In this document: positions 28,976 through 40,974 of the stretch, in pieces
Layout: each line of letters opens with the position of its first letter
Numbering within the stretch: position 1 is the first letter of the stretch
Assembly: GCF_002234675.1 (NCBI RefSeq)
Contig: NC_019868.2
Location: 20,554,743-20,618,742, forward strand
Length of the DNA stretch: 64,000 nucleotides
DNA from: Oryzias latipes
Taxonomy: Eukaryota; Chordata; Actinopteri; Beloniformes; Adrianichthyidae
Direction of reading: 5' to 3'
The notes under the pieces: generated by a model
What the model was told of the DNA's origin: nothing
The model's input: only the letters and a program-made list of their open reading frames with translations
Database searches by the model: none
Program-made: the position numbers and the translations under genes

Positions 28976-30830
28976 CCCCTCCTCTCAGAGATAAGAAGAG
29001 ACCAGGAAATGATGAAAGGATGTCGAAGTGAGCAACTAAAACTGAAAATCACCACAAAGGAAGGCTAAAAATACACGTCCCAACAGTTTGAAATGACAAC
29101 TAATAATTCATTTGATTAAAAATTAATAAATAGGCTAATATACGCTAAATTGGAAGACTTTTTGGTTCATTGGAAACTGAAATAAAACAACGTATGACAT
29201 CTAGTTGTGCTCCTAATATCAATAATTATTATAAAATATAATAATATTCATGTTTTTGTGTTGAATTTTGTGGATGAAATTCTAAAAACTCTACAGCTGT
29301 TGAAATATCAGCTGTTTGAGATAAAAGTGAATCTGTCATTCAAAAAGTAAAATTCTATTTAATAGCAACATCATAGAACATTACAGTTAAATTAAACTAA
29401 ACTGTTCTACTGAATTTGATTGAAGCTTTTTCACAATTTTATTGAGAAATACGATTACACCTCAATATGGTGCAAACTATATATATTTTTTTTACATTTA
29501 AGTGCCTTAACATTCTTCTGTTTGACTAAATATCCTAAGCATCCTCCAAATCTTCAGTATTTTTAATCATATAAAGATAAATTCAGTAATTCAGTGTTTA
29601 AGTAGCTGTTTATTTATTATTTTTCTTCATATTTCATGCCCCAAATTCTGATTTACAATAGCATATGATGGCCCATAAACATATATTTCATTTCATACTG
29701 GCCTGAAGGCTAAACAATATGCAAATCCAACAGATTCTTTTTAGGAAAATGAGCAAAAACAGGGACAATTTGCATGGATCCTTTTTTAGGTTTTTCAAAC
29801 ATTTTTAGAAATAGTTATTTAAAGAAACTCTATTTATTCCAATTTTTTTAATTGCAATTACATATCAGATAATTTCGAAAATGTCCCACATTTTTCTTTC
29901 AACATATCTCACAGTGCTTTTATTTTGAACAGTCTGTTGACGAGTCATTTTCCATTCAAATGTGTCATGTTTATATGTAAACAATATTTTCTGAGAAACA
30001 AAACTATAAAACTGCCTTTTAGGTTGTTTCTTTCATCTATTGAATCAGTAAATGTACATTGGAACAGCACATAAATCCATGTCATCCTTAAATAACTGCA
30101 CCACTTGCCCCAACACATCCTGTTATCTTGGATTTCCACTGGTCTGGTCTGTAAGGACATCTGTTGAGTCATTGTCTGCACAGACTGTCATTATAACGGA
30201 CCAACACAACCAGTTTGTGTGTTTGAAAATCCTTTATACTTAATATGAATGTGTAACTTTTACATAACCAGATGAGCTTTTCTTATTCTGATAGACACAA
30301 AATGACTGATAGGAATCTAACGCCTTACATTAAGTACAGTACAGCAGCCGCATGCTTTTAACAAGGTCACAGTACCAAAAATACAAACCAACACTTGACA
30401 GTAACTGAGCTTACTATGGTAACAAAATATATCCAGTTTCCGCCTCTTCCAGCCTCCAGCAGCCATTCAGATTTAGCCAGCAATTCATAGGAGTGATGAC
30501 AAATATGCCGCGGAGCACATGTCAGAGGAGTGGAGCGCATGCAGGGTGTGTGAGGTATTCTTAGCACTGATGGCAGTGCAGGCTATTGAATCCATTCACA
30601 TCTCCATAGCGCTTTGGCTGCAAGACAAGGCCACTCACCCCGTTTATAATATTTTTAACCGTCAACTTCTATGACGCTGATCTAATGAAAATTAAAAACC
30701 TACAGATAGTTTGTAATACAAGAGCAAAAAGAGCATTGTGGGAAGTTCCTTCTTCAAGGAAACATTAAAAACCTCCTGAGGGATCAAGTGTTGATTTTCT
30801 AAATAAAATTCATCAAGTATTTTTAGAAAA

Positions 30831-30847
30831 GGCGCCCTCTGCAGTTC
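30831..30847 (-). promoter_or_regulatory. Candidate CTCF site
   Basis: The minus-strand sequence CTGCAGAGGGCGCC resembles the vertebrate CTCF core (CCRSYAGRGGGCR). It lies just 3' of thg1l. The match is judged by eye only. Confidence 0.35.
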
Positions 30848-30979
30848 TAGATGAAGATGCAAGAGATGTCTGTTCTCTAATGTATGCATGAAGTTGTCTG
30901 TTTCATGACAATTATGACAGATGTGATGAATAAAAATAAAATAAAAGGCTCTTATTTTGAAAGAACGTCATAACAATAT

Positions 30980-30985
30980 TTTATT
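30980..30985 (-). terminator. thg1l: Polyadenylation signal of thg1l
   Basis: AATAAA on the minus strand (TTTATT on plus), about 180 bp downstream of the thg1l stop codon. It is the first clear hexamer. Confidence 0.6.
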
Positions 30986-31161
30986 AAAAGAAAAAGAAAG
31001 CTATGATAGAGTTAAAGTACAAAGGTAATCTTCAAAAATGTCAGTCTGCTAAAAGCTTAGATATCACGTTGTTGCATAAAGTCCATGTCAAGAGGTCCTG
31101 CTGGCTTCAGCCTCACTGTTCAGAAAACGTCAGCGGTTCTGCCCTGAGAGGGGAGGAGATG

Positions 31162-34100
31162 CTAGCAGTTATCCTCCTCCAGGATGTCTGGGTGTTCCTC
31201 CCAGAACTGCTCCCCTATAATGTCACAGTAAAGGTTCTCCACCCTCCTCTTGCTGCGCGTTACCGGCACCTCCTTCTCTTCTGCGTTTGGTTGTTTCATG
31301 CGCCTGATGACCGTTTCTTCATGCTAAATGAAAGACTTGAGAATTAGTTAAATACTAAAATAGATCAGTATATTTAAATGTTTGAGTTTATTATTATACA
31401 AAGAAAAAACAATGAATTGAAAAACCAAAGTTTAGGATAAGGAAAACGAAGATGATGTCATGCACTAAACCAGGGATCTGGAACCGGAGGCTCATGAGTT
31501 ACTTTTATTCTTCCATTGTGGCTCTTTGGCTTTGAATAACAAAGTTAACAGTTTAAATAAATAATGTTCATGTGTCTTTATAGTGTCATGCAAATTTGTC
31601 TTAGCCTTATTCTAATTAATGACATTTTTAGGGTGTGTTGCATACTAGAGAGCCAATGTAGAGTTGGAGGCTGCAGCTGTTCTGCCTCATCTGTTCGACC
31701 CTCATCCAATAGGCTGCTACTTGATGCTCCTATTTCAGCAGCAGGATAATTGAGGTTTAGCTGCTCTGTGTGTGTCTGCTGCACGCTTCATTAACACCAC
31801 CGGCACTTGGGAGATATATTTTCCAACAAAAAAAAAAGTTTCTTTAATTTCCTTTGTGTTTATCAGCTTCAATACCCATAATAGGAAATCATAAACTTGT
31901 TGTAGCCATTGGTTATAGCCTAGGTCCACCTAGTGGCCGAAATAGAGTATTACACGAAGACCTAAAACATTGATCTTATTTCTTGGTTTTAACTGTCATT
32001 TGCTTTTATAATTGCAACTGCTTAAATAAATAAAAACAATCGTAAAAAGTTTCAACTTTTATTTTTAAAGTCTATAAAAATTGTTAAAAATCTTCAAACC
32101 CAAATTTGTGGCAAGTTCTGTTCTGAACCCTCTGCACCACAAAGACACACATGAACACACAAACTCACCATTTGTATCCATACGGAACTTTCTTCAATGA
32201 TCCTAAGTTACTAAATAACTAACTTGTACCAGCTACTTATACCCAAAAAGTGGAATAAACGGAGAAAACAATTCCAAAACAGGGTTGTTTTGTCTCCGGA
32301 CCGCCATTTATTCCTGGAAATTTGTATTGAATTTACTGAATCTGAATCAGAACCTCAGCTTGAAAGAAGTTCTCAGACATACAAAAACAGAAAAACCTTA
32401 ACGCTAAAAATTTTGATTCCACACAGATAAAAACTACTGAAAATAAACATTTTTTTTGTGAAATGTAATCAGTGAAAAGTAATTGTTTATCTTAGGTTTA
32501 CCGTTTCTTTTGTTTTATTGTCTTTATCAGTGTGTTCATAACTTATCTTTTTTTTAATGTTTAAACCATGGAGACATTTGAACCGTTTCTTGTTGTTTTA
32601 CAGAGCTGCAATGCTTGTAGTCAGAAAATTGAGTTTGTGAAAATCTACTAGTTTTTAGGTCAAACAGACTCACAGTGTCATGAAATCAATCTTTAGATCC
32701 CAGAAAGACTAACATAAAAAAATCATGTCAGTAAGCATTACATCCCTAGTTTTACTTGCTCACACAGTGAAAAAGAAGAGCATTTGTTAGCCGATCATGA
32801 CTCACCTTTTTCCAGAGGAGGATGGTGCCTTTCCGGTGGAGGGCAGATTCATTGTTGTAGTTGATGTCAAACTCCGAAAACAGAATCTCATTTTTATCTG
32901 CAGCTAATGTTCCCTGAAATCAGAGGAATACAGGAACACCATCAATGTTTACAGAATTAGCATTTAAATAAGTTGGAACATGTAGCTTAACTATCTGATT
33001 GCTTCAATTCATAATTTATTTCCTTTCAAAGATTTTCCCTTTTTACTTTTCTGTTAACATTAGGTGACAGCCTGCAGTAATGATTTTTTCTTTAAAAACT
33101 ATTGTAGTCCAAAAACCCCTTTGGCATATGTGTTAGGAAACATTTCCACATATGGTTTCCTAAACAAAAATACGTTATTTTCTAAACAGATTTCTGTGCT
33201 TCTTTTCTTTTTAAAGTCCTAATTTGAAATTTACTCCTAAAAAATGTAAGATTTTCTCAAAAACAAAGTCATTAAACATTTGACTAAATTGTGAAATCTG
33301 AATGAAACTTTTGTAAAATCTACGCAAGAATCTTTTTTTAGCACAATCTGTGGGGCGAGGAATCCACCAATAAGAATCATTTTCATAAAGCCAAAGTTGT
33401 GCAAAAATGAATACATTGTGGACAACTTTATCTTTATCAATGCGTTTCTCATTGACAATCTTAACAATGCCACATTATGCAGACCAAGTAAACAGCAGTT
33501 AGTCATTTAAAGCTGCTTCTTACATGTTTCCTGTCAGTGTTGGGGTGTAACTTTGTTGAGATGCATTTAATACACTTTTTTTCTTTAAATATTTCCTTTT
33601 TACACAAACCGACAATAAGCCGTGCTCCTTCCTATGATCTCTGCCAAGTGCTGCACGTTTGTGGAACAATGCTGCCAGAATTCTCACCTTTAAGCGATCC
33701 TCTGCCTGTGCTGTGGTGAGTCCTCCCTTCTGTACTAATGTCCAAAACACTGTGTTGTACAAGTTATTTATATGACCTAAACGGTACAAAAAAAAACAGT
33801 TAAAATATTTATATCTATTTTTTCATTCTTCAGTAACTATAATCTAAAAGATATGCACTTGTACGCACTATTTTGATAAACTAATAAAAGCATAAAGGGC
33901 TTTACATATGAAAATCTATCATCACAGTGAAATATCACTGAATAAATCTATCTGTGATCTTCAGAGATCTGTATTATTATATGGTCATTTTGGATGCAGT
34001 AGTGGTAGAACATGAGTGCTTACAGTCCGCTTGCCTCCAGCTGAGGTAGTCTCTAAGGTTACGGTTAGTGGGGTAAAGAACCACACGTCCGTCGAAGCTT

Positions 34101-34752
34101 GGGGGGTAAAGGAGGGGCTGTTCTTCAAAATACTCCTTCCAGTAGAAGACATAGGAGGAGGAGAACTGGGAGGCCACGTGGGTCATGAGTTTGCTGCCAG
34201 AAAAAAAACAAGAAAGGAAGATAAGTTTCATCTTAAATGAGCATAATAAAGTAGAAAAATTTTATAAGAGAGCAAACTACCTGGCTCTTCGTTTAAACCA
34301 ATTGGAGGTCCTCTTGAAAACAAAGCTAAACTCGTCACTTTGACCATAAGCAATGATGATATCCTCCAATTCTTCCATGACAGACTGTGCACTCCTGGTC
34401 ATGAGCCCTAAAGCTCTGTTATCATTGGGTTTTGTAAAACCATGTTGCTCTGAAAACCTAAAACAAGGTGAAAAAAACAAAACAATAAAATGTTCAAAGT
34501 TCAGAAAATATCAACAAATCACCAGCCATTTACACCAGTACAGAATAAACTACAAACTTACTTGTGGAAATTGCGACCATCCAGCCTAACAACAATATAA
34601 CAGTTCCGTAGGCATGTGTCGTCCGTTTCAAAGCTGCGGACATACTCAAATTTGCTCTTAGCCATATTAGGAGAATTATAAAAGTGACGAAAAAAAGGAA
34701 CAAAATAGGACCGTGGTCCACTAAAACTCCAAAGTTTTCCAATCAACATCAA
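31162..34752 (-). CDS. thg1l: tRNA-His guanylyltransferase THG1L
   Basis: Adds the extra guanosine (G-1) to the 5' end of tRNA-His by 3'-to-5' polymerisation, which is needed for recognition by histidyl-tRNA synthetase; the vertebrate enzyme acts largely in mitochondria. Six coding exons: 34562-34752, 34281-34457, 34024-34193, 33688-33776, 32806-32913, 31162-31323. They join in one frame to give 298 residues, the human length. Visible marks are [10 protein letters not shown], the metal-binding VRLDGRNFH (Asp about 58), YGQSDEFSF (Asp about 105), [50 protein letters not shown] and the C-terminal WEEHPDIL. I chose the start at 34752 rather than the conserved Met at 34665 because the extra 29 residues ([15 protein letters not shown], basic/hydrophobic) equal the human extension and could be a mitochondrial presequence. 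The neighbour lsm11 is divergent. Confidence 0.96.
31473..31560 (+). mobile_element. Remnant end of a hAT-like element
   Basis: The segment starts CAGGGATCTGGAACCGGAGG and continues to TGTGGCTCTTTGG. It resembles the left end of the element at 42151-42823. Only a degraded piece is visible, next to the thg1l last exon inside intron 5. Confidence 0.45.
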
Positions 34753-35429
34753 GCATTCCCGAGAGAAAAAAATTACAAGAGTAGAGATAAATATTTTATA
34801 GTAAATAAACGTCTTGTATCGACGTCAAATCCATTTAAATGGTTAATGTTTAAATACTTGTCTGCCTTTGACGTATTTCTGTGGTCCTCCTTCACGTTGT
34901 TTTGAGTGCAGTCCGTCGATTAATGTTGTAGTTGTAAACCATAAGCTGTGACACATAGTTCCGGAGGGGGAGGAATACATTAATGTAAAAAAAAAGTAAA
35001 TTGTTCCAAAAGAAAATACAACATGACAAAAGTATGATTACATACAATACATTTTTATAACGGTAAATTGATTAATCCACTTTTTCTAAGTTAATTTCAG
35101 CATGATGTCTACGATTAGAGCAATGCGCCTTAATTCCCTGTTCTTTAGTGACATCTTGTGTTCAATTGTTGTAATTTAACTTTCTTTTTTTTTTTTTTTA
35201 GCACCGGAGGTTGTGGGACTTGTAGTTGAAAAATTATTTCAGATTCTATTTTTAAATTGTATTTATTTCAATATCAAGCAATAAGTCAAATGTGAAAATA
35301 AACAGTCAATAATATAAATGATGAACGCCAGTTAAGTTTAAATGAGGGAACACGTTTTTTTTTTTAAGTTTGAGTTTTCCCAGCATTCATTGCTTCTGCA
35401 AAATCCGCTCTTTTGCGGTTGTTTCAAAT
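34753..35429. promoter_or_regulatory. Bidirectional promoter between thg1l and lsm11
   Basis: The two start codons are 677 bp apart and point outwards. The gap has no TATA box in an expected place. It does have ETS-type CCGGAGG cores at 34963 and 35204 and a ZNF143-like site at 35211-35228. Shared housekeeping control of both RNA-processing genes is a reasonable inference. Confidence 0.6.
35211..35228 (-). promoter_or_regulatory. Candidate ZNF143/THAP11-type site
   Basis: TTGTGGGACTTGTAGTTG is close to the reverse complement of the ACTACAANTCCCA core bound by ZNF143, a common element of bidirectional and snRNA-related promoters. A TCCCAGCATTCATTGC half lies separately near 35377. Confidence 0.5.
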
Positions 35430-38423
35430 ATGGAGGAAAGAGAAAGAAAATCCGTTGAACCAGACCATAATGTGACTGAAGCAACGTCTGCTGAGGGCGC
35501 AACGGGACGAGACAACGAGAGCAGCGACCCCGCGGACAAAATAAACGTCTGCTCAGACAACTTTGATCCGCTTCTGGCCCTGTACTCTTCGACTGCGCCG
35601 CCGCTTCCTTTCCCAAACATCAAGTGCTTCAACAATGTGGCCGAGTACGAGAGCTTTCTGAAAGGCGGTCGGGGTCGAGCAAAACCGGAGAATGTCGAGA
35701 AAAGGCGACGAAAAGCGCTGAAAGGAGTCGCGGATCCGGAGCGCATTGACAGACTGAGGAAGCTGATGGTTTCCTCCTCGCAGGAAGGAGAGGGTAGCAC
35801 CGCGAAACCGAGGAGGAAGCAGAAGATTCTGAAAAATGTCCTGACCAGGATGCCCCGTAGGTTCAGAAACACGCCTGTAGTTCACTATATCATATACATA
35901 TAAGTTAACCAATCAGCTTAAAGAAGAATAACCTGAGTATTGTTGGTAATTAATAATAATATCCCAGTTTATAACTGATCAGAGAGTTCAACACACAGCT
36001 TTTGTAGACTTTTAAAGTTTGAGGAGTAAACATATAACATATATTTTTTAGGAAAACATCATTTAAAAGGGTTTGGTTTTTATGTAATTGCTCCATCTTC
36101 TGCATTCTCAGTGTGCAAGGGGAGTCCTTTGGGTGAACTGCATCGCTGCATCCAGGAGCGGATAAGAATCAAAGTTCACATCAGGACCTTCAAAGGAATG
36201 AGGGGCGTGTGCTCTGGCTTTCTTGTGGCCTTTGACAAGTTCTGGAACATGGTTGGGAAATTCTCTCCATTCTTGTTACCTTCTTGGATTTGTGACAGGA
36301 GTGTTTATGTTGTCATTTCTCCCCGACAGGCTATGGTGGATGTGGATGAGACGTACAGGGAGCCGCTGTTCGGGGAGGCGTTGTACCACGAGAAGGCGCT
36401 CACCATTTCACGGGTTTGTACTCACGGAAAAACAATAGTAATATTTTCATAATTATGGGCACCAATTACTACTTACTCACTGTAAAAAGTGTAATAAAAC
36501 ATTTGGAGGTTGAGGTTTAAAGATCCACTCATTTTTGAGTATTTCTTTATTCAAATTACTATGAAACAGGAGCAGACGAAAAAAGGCAATTGGAAAAAGC
36601 TTGAACGTGTGACGTACAAGTCACTACGGCAAGCCACAAGGTCCTTGCTCCATTCTGACGTACGTCTTTGATTTCCCCATTCGAGCTGGCATTCGGCTCA
36701 AAACTGTGCGGCGATGTTGCTCCCATTTTTGTTGCACCGGTAACATTAGGTTGGGGTTGTGAGGGGCTGACGGGAGAGAGTGTTAAAAAAAAGGGGGGGG
36801 ATCATGGGAAGTAAGGCCAGACTTACTCTGTGCCAACATTCCAACCCAGAACTCAAAGACAAATTTTATTTTATTTTGGCTTAAAACGACATAATCATAT
36901 AATTAAAAGACCACTGGGAACGCTTTCATAAAAAGATCTAAAGATGATTGGAGTTCATCTTTAAATATTTGCAGCATATAGAAGGATCTTAAACCTCCTA
37001 AAACTCTGGATGCACATTTGGGAACATTACATTTTTGAGTTTCGTCAACATAAAATTTAAAATTATTGTTTTGTGATATCGGCCTGTGCGACAGACGTGT
37101 CGCAAAAGACAGCATACACTGTGATAAATGATTAACTTTAATGTTTACACAAATACTAAAACAACCTTATGGCACCTTAAAAGTATTTAAAAAAATCAAG
37201 CAAATCCCTTTATTCCTTTGACAAATCGGATGTGGCCCATGACATCGTTGACTAATCAAACAGACTGCCATTATGTTACCTCGTATGTAAACTTGGGTCA
37301 TTTGGAGTACAATATAAATTATGTTGACTTTTATTTAAATAGAACTGTTGCAATGAAATGGAAATGATGCATTTGCTGTTTCTTTTGGAATTTGTTCATG
37401 TATTTATAGCCATCACATTTATATTGCCATCACAATATTGATCATCAATATCGCACATCGCATGTTTTACTCATATTTTGCAGCAGTACAAAAGGGAAAG
37501 ATAGTAAAAAAATATATATATATAGATAGATATAAATATTACTATTGACATCATGCATTATAAATTTGTCAAATCTGTTGACTTTCTTTTTCCTTTCAAG
37601 TAATTAAAAGGCGGAAAAATGACCTTTTCTGTAATATTTGAATAAAGCTTTTCCAAATTTCTTTTTTTATAATCAAAGTTTTATGTTGCAAAAATTGTTT
37701 TCCATAGAGAAACACATATTTTAAAAGGACATTTTTAAAATCCGTAATAAACTTAGTTGTTTCTACTCAGCCCTGTTCATCACAATCATGTAAAACATCC
37801 CATAAAAACTATTTATGGAATTTATAGTTTTTTGATAGATTTTAAAAGTAATGGTTCAGAAATGAATGTCTAACACTTTAGGACCATTTGCAGGAAGATC
37901 ATGTTAGTTTTTAGCTTTGAATTTGTATCTTTTTTTTTGGTTGTTTATATGTTAATTTAAAGAGGAAATACTATATTTGTGTCTGTATACTTCTGGTTTT
38001 GTCCGTCACAGTGGTGGGTTTTATTACCACATTTGCCACACTCATTCATTCTTGTTTGCTCAACATTAAAAGGAATATTGCTGCCTGTGTTTTGTCCAGC
38101 TCTTTGAGAAGCTGAATCTTCAGGAAAGCCCAGGCGGGACTGACGTCCAGGAAAAAGCCGACCAGCATCCACCTGCAAATCCCAGAGCTGCCCCGGAAAG
38201 CTGCTTTGCTCAGATGGAGGGTGACGGCGCGACATCCCAGTCCGACCTGCCAGAAGCTATTAAAAGCAAACAGGGTAAACTCCAAGTCTCACTGAAGGCG
38301 AAGGACCCGCACATGCATCCGAAGGGGGAATCCCAAAAGTACGGGAAAGTCTACACACGCCACATCAACCAGCTTTTTATTCGTGGTGAGAATGTTATCC
38401 TGGTTAACCCACAGCCTCTCTGA
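35430..38423 (+). CDS. lsm11: U7 snRNP Sm-like protein LSM11
   Basis: Subunit of the U7 snRNP; it replaces SmD2 in the Sm ring together with LSM10, and its N-terminus recruits FLASH for 3' processing of replication-dependent histone pre-mRNAs. Four coding exons: 35430-35856, 36112-36251, 36330-36413, 38100-38423, giving 324 residues (human 360). The N-terminus has [17 protein letters not shown] and [12 protein letters not shown], then a basic linker (shorter than human) and [20 protein letters not shown]. The Sm1 part is [20 protein letters not shown] (about 164-183). A variable insert coded by the last exon separates it from the Sm2 part, [18 protein letters not shown], at the C-terminus. 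Donors after exons 2 and 3 are non-consensus (GTTGGG, GTTTGT). Intron 2 is only 78 bp, a multiple of three and without a stop. Confidence 0.95.
36516..36965. mobile_element. MITE-like repeat family B, copy 2
   Basis: Lies in lsm11 intron 3. The ends form imperfect terminal inverted repeats: TTTAAAGATCCACTC at the left, and at the right the reverse complement begins TTTAAAGATGAACTCC. The interior shares blocks with 26350-26720 and 46395-46755. No coding capacity. Confidence 0.65.
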
Positions 38424-38610
38424 TTTATTCATCACCTCTCAGAAATTCACCCTGGAGTGAAAAAACCCCAAAAAGGTTTTAGGATGAAACACTGCCTGAA
38501 ACATAATTTTTGAAAGAATTTGATTCAAATGAATCATATACTGACTGTTATATCATGTTGATATGAAGTTTTTTCCCCAGACCACCAGAGGAATAACCCT
38601 GGTACAGAGT

Positions 38611-38616
38611 AATAAA
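38611..38616 (+). terminator. lsm11: Polyadenylation signal of lsm11
   Basis: AATAAA lies 188 bp downstream of the lsm11 stop codon. T-rich and GTGTGTGTTTTT sequence follows. Confidence 0.6.
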
Positions 38617-38706
38617 CGCTTCTCAGCTCGAACCGCTGTGTTTTTCTTTTTACTTATTCTTGTTTGTCGACAGGAAAACCAACAAAAAGTGTGTGTTTTT
38701 TTTTTA

Positions 38707-38721
38707 CCAGCAGGAGGCAGC
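38707..38721 (+). promoter_or_regulatory. Weak candidate CTCF site
   Basis: CCAGCAGGAGGCAGC matches much of the CTCF core, with one departure in the G run. It lies just after the lsm11 3' end. Confidence 0.25.
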
Positions 38722-39686
38722 AGGAATGCATCCCAGCCTCCTGTTAGGCTATTGTCATTTCAGAGAGCTTGTCCCTTTATGTTGCTTTTCCCGGTAGTTT
38801 GAACAAGAATGACAGCGCAGTCTCAGCGGACTTCATAAATGCATTATGAATAATTGAGTTTGTGAAGCTGGAGATTGCAGATGGCACTCAAAAGCTGTCA
38901 TTTGTCTTGACGTCTCAGATTGCTTTTACTCTTTAATGGGCACATTACCCATAAAAGCACAATTTACTGCATCTCATGGAAGTTGTAAAGATGTTTTTTT
39001 TCCCTTTCTTTCTAAATGACAGTGGTTAGTTTCCTATGATGAGTGGAACTGGATGACTGCGTGCAGCTTCTGCATCTTCAAGGTCTGGAAAGAACTTACT
39101 TAGGATGAAATTAATCTTTGTATTTTTTTTTATTACCAGAAGTGGGACAAACCCCATCAGCATTCACTGAAAACGTATGCAGCTACTTCTCAAGTCTGCA
39201 TCAGAATAATGTTAAAGCCTATTTATTAGTGGTCTCCACAGAGGGGAGAATGGGGTCAGCTCTTTAATCGACAGTGTTCGAAGTGCGTTTCAACAAAAAT
39301 GGGTTCGCTTGATCAGACAGAGGTGGGTTCCTGATCATTTATCTGAAATTTTAAATACTAGAGCTTTATTCATTCATAACTAAGGATACTTGATACCTGG
39401 TGGTGGATATTTTAGACAGAAAAAAATTGATATTTTAGACAGGCAAAAAAAGTATTTAGCCACCCTCCAATTGTGCAAGTTCTCCCGCTAAAAGACGAGA
39501 GGCCTGTCATTTTCATCATAGGTATACCTCAATTATAAAAAAAAAAAAAACATCAGAAAAATCATGTCTGACTTTTAAAGAATTTATTTACAAATTATAG
39601 TGGAAAAATAAATATTTGGTCTCCTACAAACTGGCTCTTACAGACCTGTAACTTCTTCTGTAAGAGGAACCTCTGTCCTCCACGCA

Positions 39687-40974
39687 CAGTGATGAAAGTC
39701 TTCCGGGAATTCCCGGAAATCCGGGTTTTTGAGCAAACCGAACGTACTTTCCGGGAAATAAAGACCTGATCTCTACGGACAAATCGCTTTCCGGATTAGA
39801 AAATGGTCTGAAATCAGCTAATTTTAGCTTTATTTTCTATATTTCTCCGCAGATCGCTTCCTCTATGGTCGTGGCCATCTTTCGTCTTCCCGGCCTAATT
39901 GACCAATGACGGGACGTTTTAGTTGCTTTCGGATGCGTCGACGGGTCTGATTGGCTCTGTCTGCACCACGTGGTCAGCGTGACTTGCTTCCCTAGAGACC
40001 AAAACTGGCGGACCCACGCTAAACTTTCACAAACACATCTGAAGAGTTTGCGATCAAATTTGTGTTAAAATAATGGCAGGCATCGTCATTATTGAGCGTG
40101 GTCACGACCTCAGTTGTGAGAAGACGATAAAAAACAAATTGAAGTGGTCTTGGCTGGAAAAAAAAAAAAGATTTTTAAGGTAGTGTAGGTCAAATACTTT
40201 TTTGTGTAAAATAATCTCAAAACCACATTTTGAAATAATTTCAATTTTAGTTTTGAGTTTCAGTTTTTATTTTGAATACATTTCTCTATCTAATTTATTT
40301 GTATTTCCTAATTACCATGATTTAGTTCAGTATAGTTAACATTAATTATAAGTATTTGATGGTTTGGACCCGCACTCCCTTAAAAAATAATGTTTACAAT
40401 GTTTAGTTTAGTTTGTATGTTTGTTTTGATATTTCCCAGATTACTTAGTATTGGTGTTAAAGAATTGATGTATTATGTTATAGAATTATAGTTTAAAGCA
40501 GATCCCATATTTTGATGTAATTATAGTTTGAGAAAACAGTGCAAGTGGATGTTGTACATCAGTCATTTCTAAAGCAGAAATAATGTATAAATAACTGAGG
40601 TATTTTCATAGAATATCATAGTTACTGGTGTTCTTTTTGCCATTTGGGGCTTTGATGTTACTATATTTTAGCAATTGTATGTTTTGCAGCTTTAAGGAAA
40701 AGCGTAGATTGTAGGATTGTGTTACTTTGAGCAATTTTCCAAATTCTTTTTTAGGACCAGCAAGTCCTTAATGGAGAGTCAAACTAGGGGTTTGAATGAC
40801 AAATCATGATGCTCCAATTAGTCTTAGTTTCTTGATAAAGAAGTGAATAACTAGCTGCCAGAATGCACCAGAATGCATCTAAGACCACGTATTTTTCCAA
40901 AATTTCGCTCTGTGCCCGCCATATCGCTCAAAGAAAAGTTCAGGGATTTTTTCCTTGCCTGACTTTCATCACTG
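39687..40974. mobile_element. hAT-like transposon nested in the Tc1 element
   Basis: Perfect 14-bp terminal inverted repeats, CAGTGATGAAAGTC and GACTTTCATCACTG, resemble the CAGGGATGAAA ends of Ac-type hAT elements. They are flanked by a direct 6-bp duplication CACGCA (39681-39686 and 40975-40980). A short frame from 40073 (MAGIVIIERG, then LKWSWLE) recalls the N-terminus of hAT-type host or transposase proteins but stops after 36 codons. Otherwise the element is non-coding and AT-rich. Confidence 0.75.

Noticed and set aside
28956-31161. A search for an HMG-box (sox30) between adam19 and thg1l
   Set aside because: No frame in this interval shows HMG-box residues; recorded as an absence instead.
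35387-35912. Long minus-strand frames opposite lsm11 exon 1
   Set aside because: Shadows of the GC-balanced lsm11 coding exon. The plus-strand frame matches LSM11 and continues across introns.
40073-40183. Short frame with LKWSWLE inside the hAT-like element as an active gene
   Set aside because: It stops after 36 codons, with a long A tract; at most the remnant of a transposase start.
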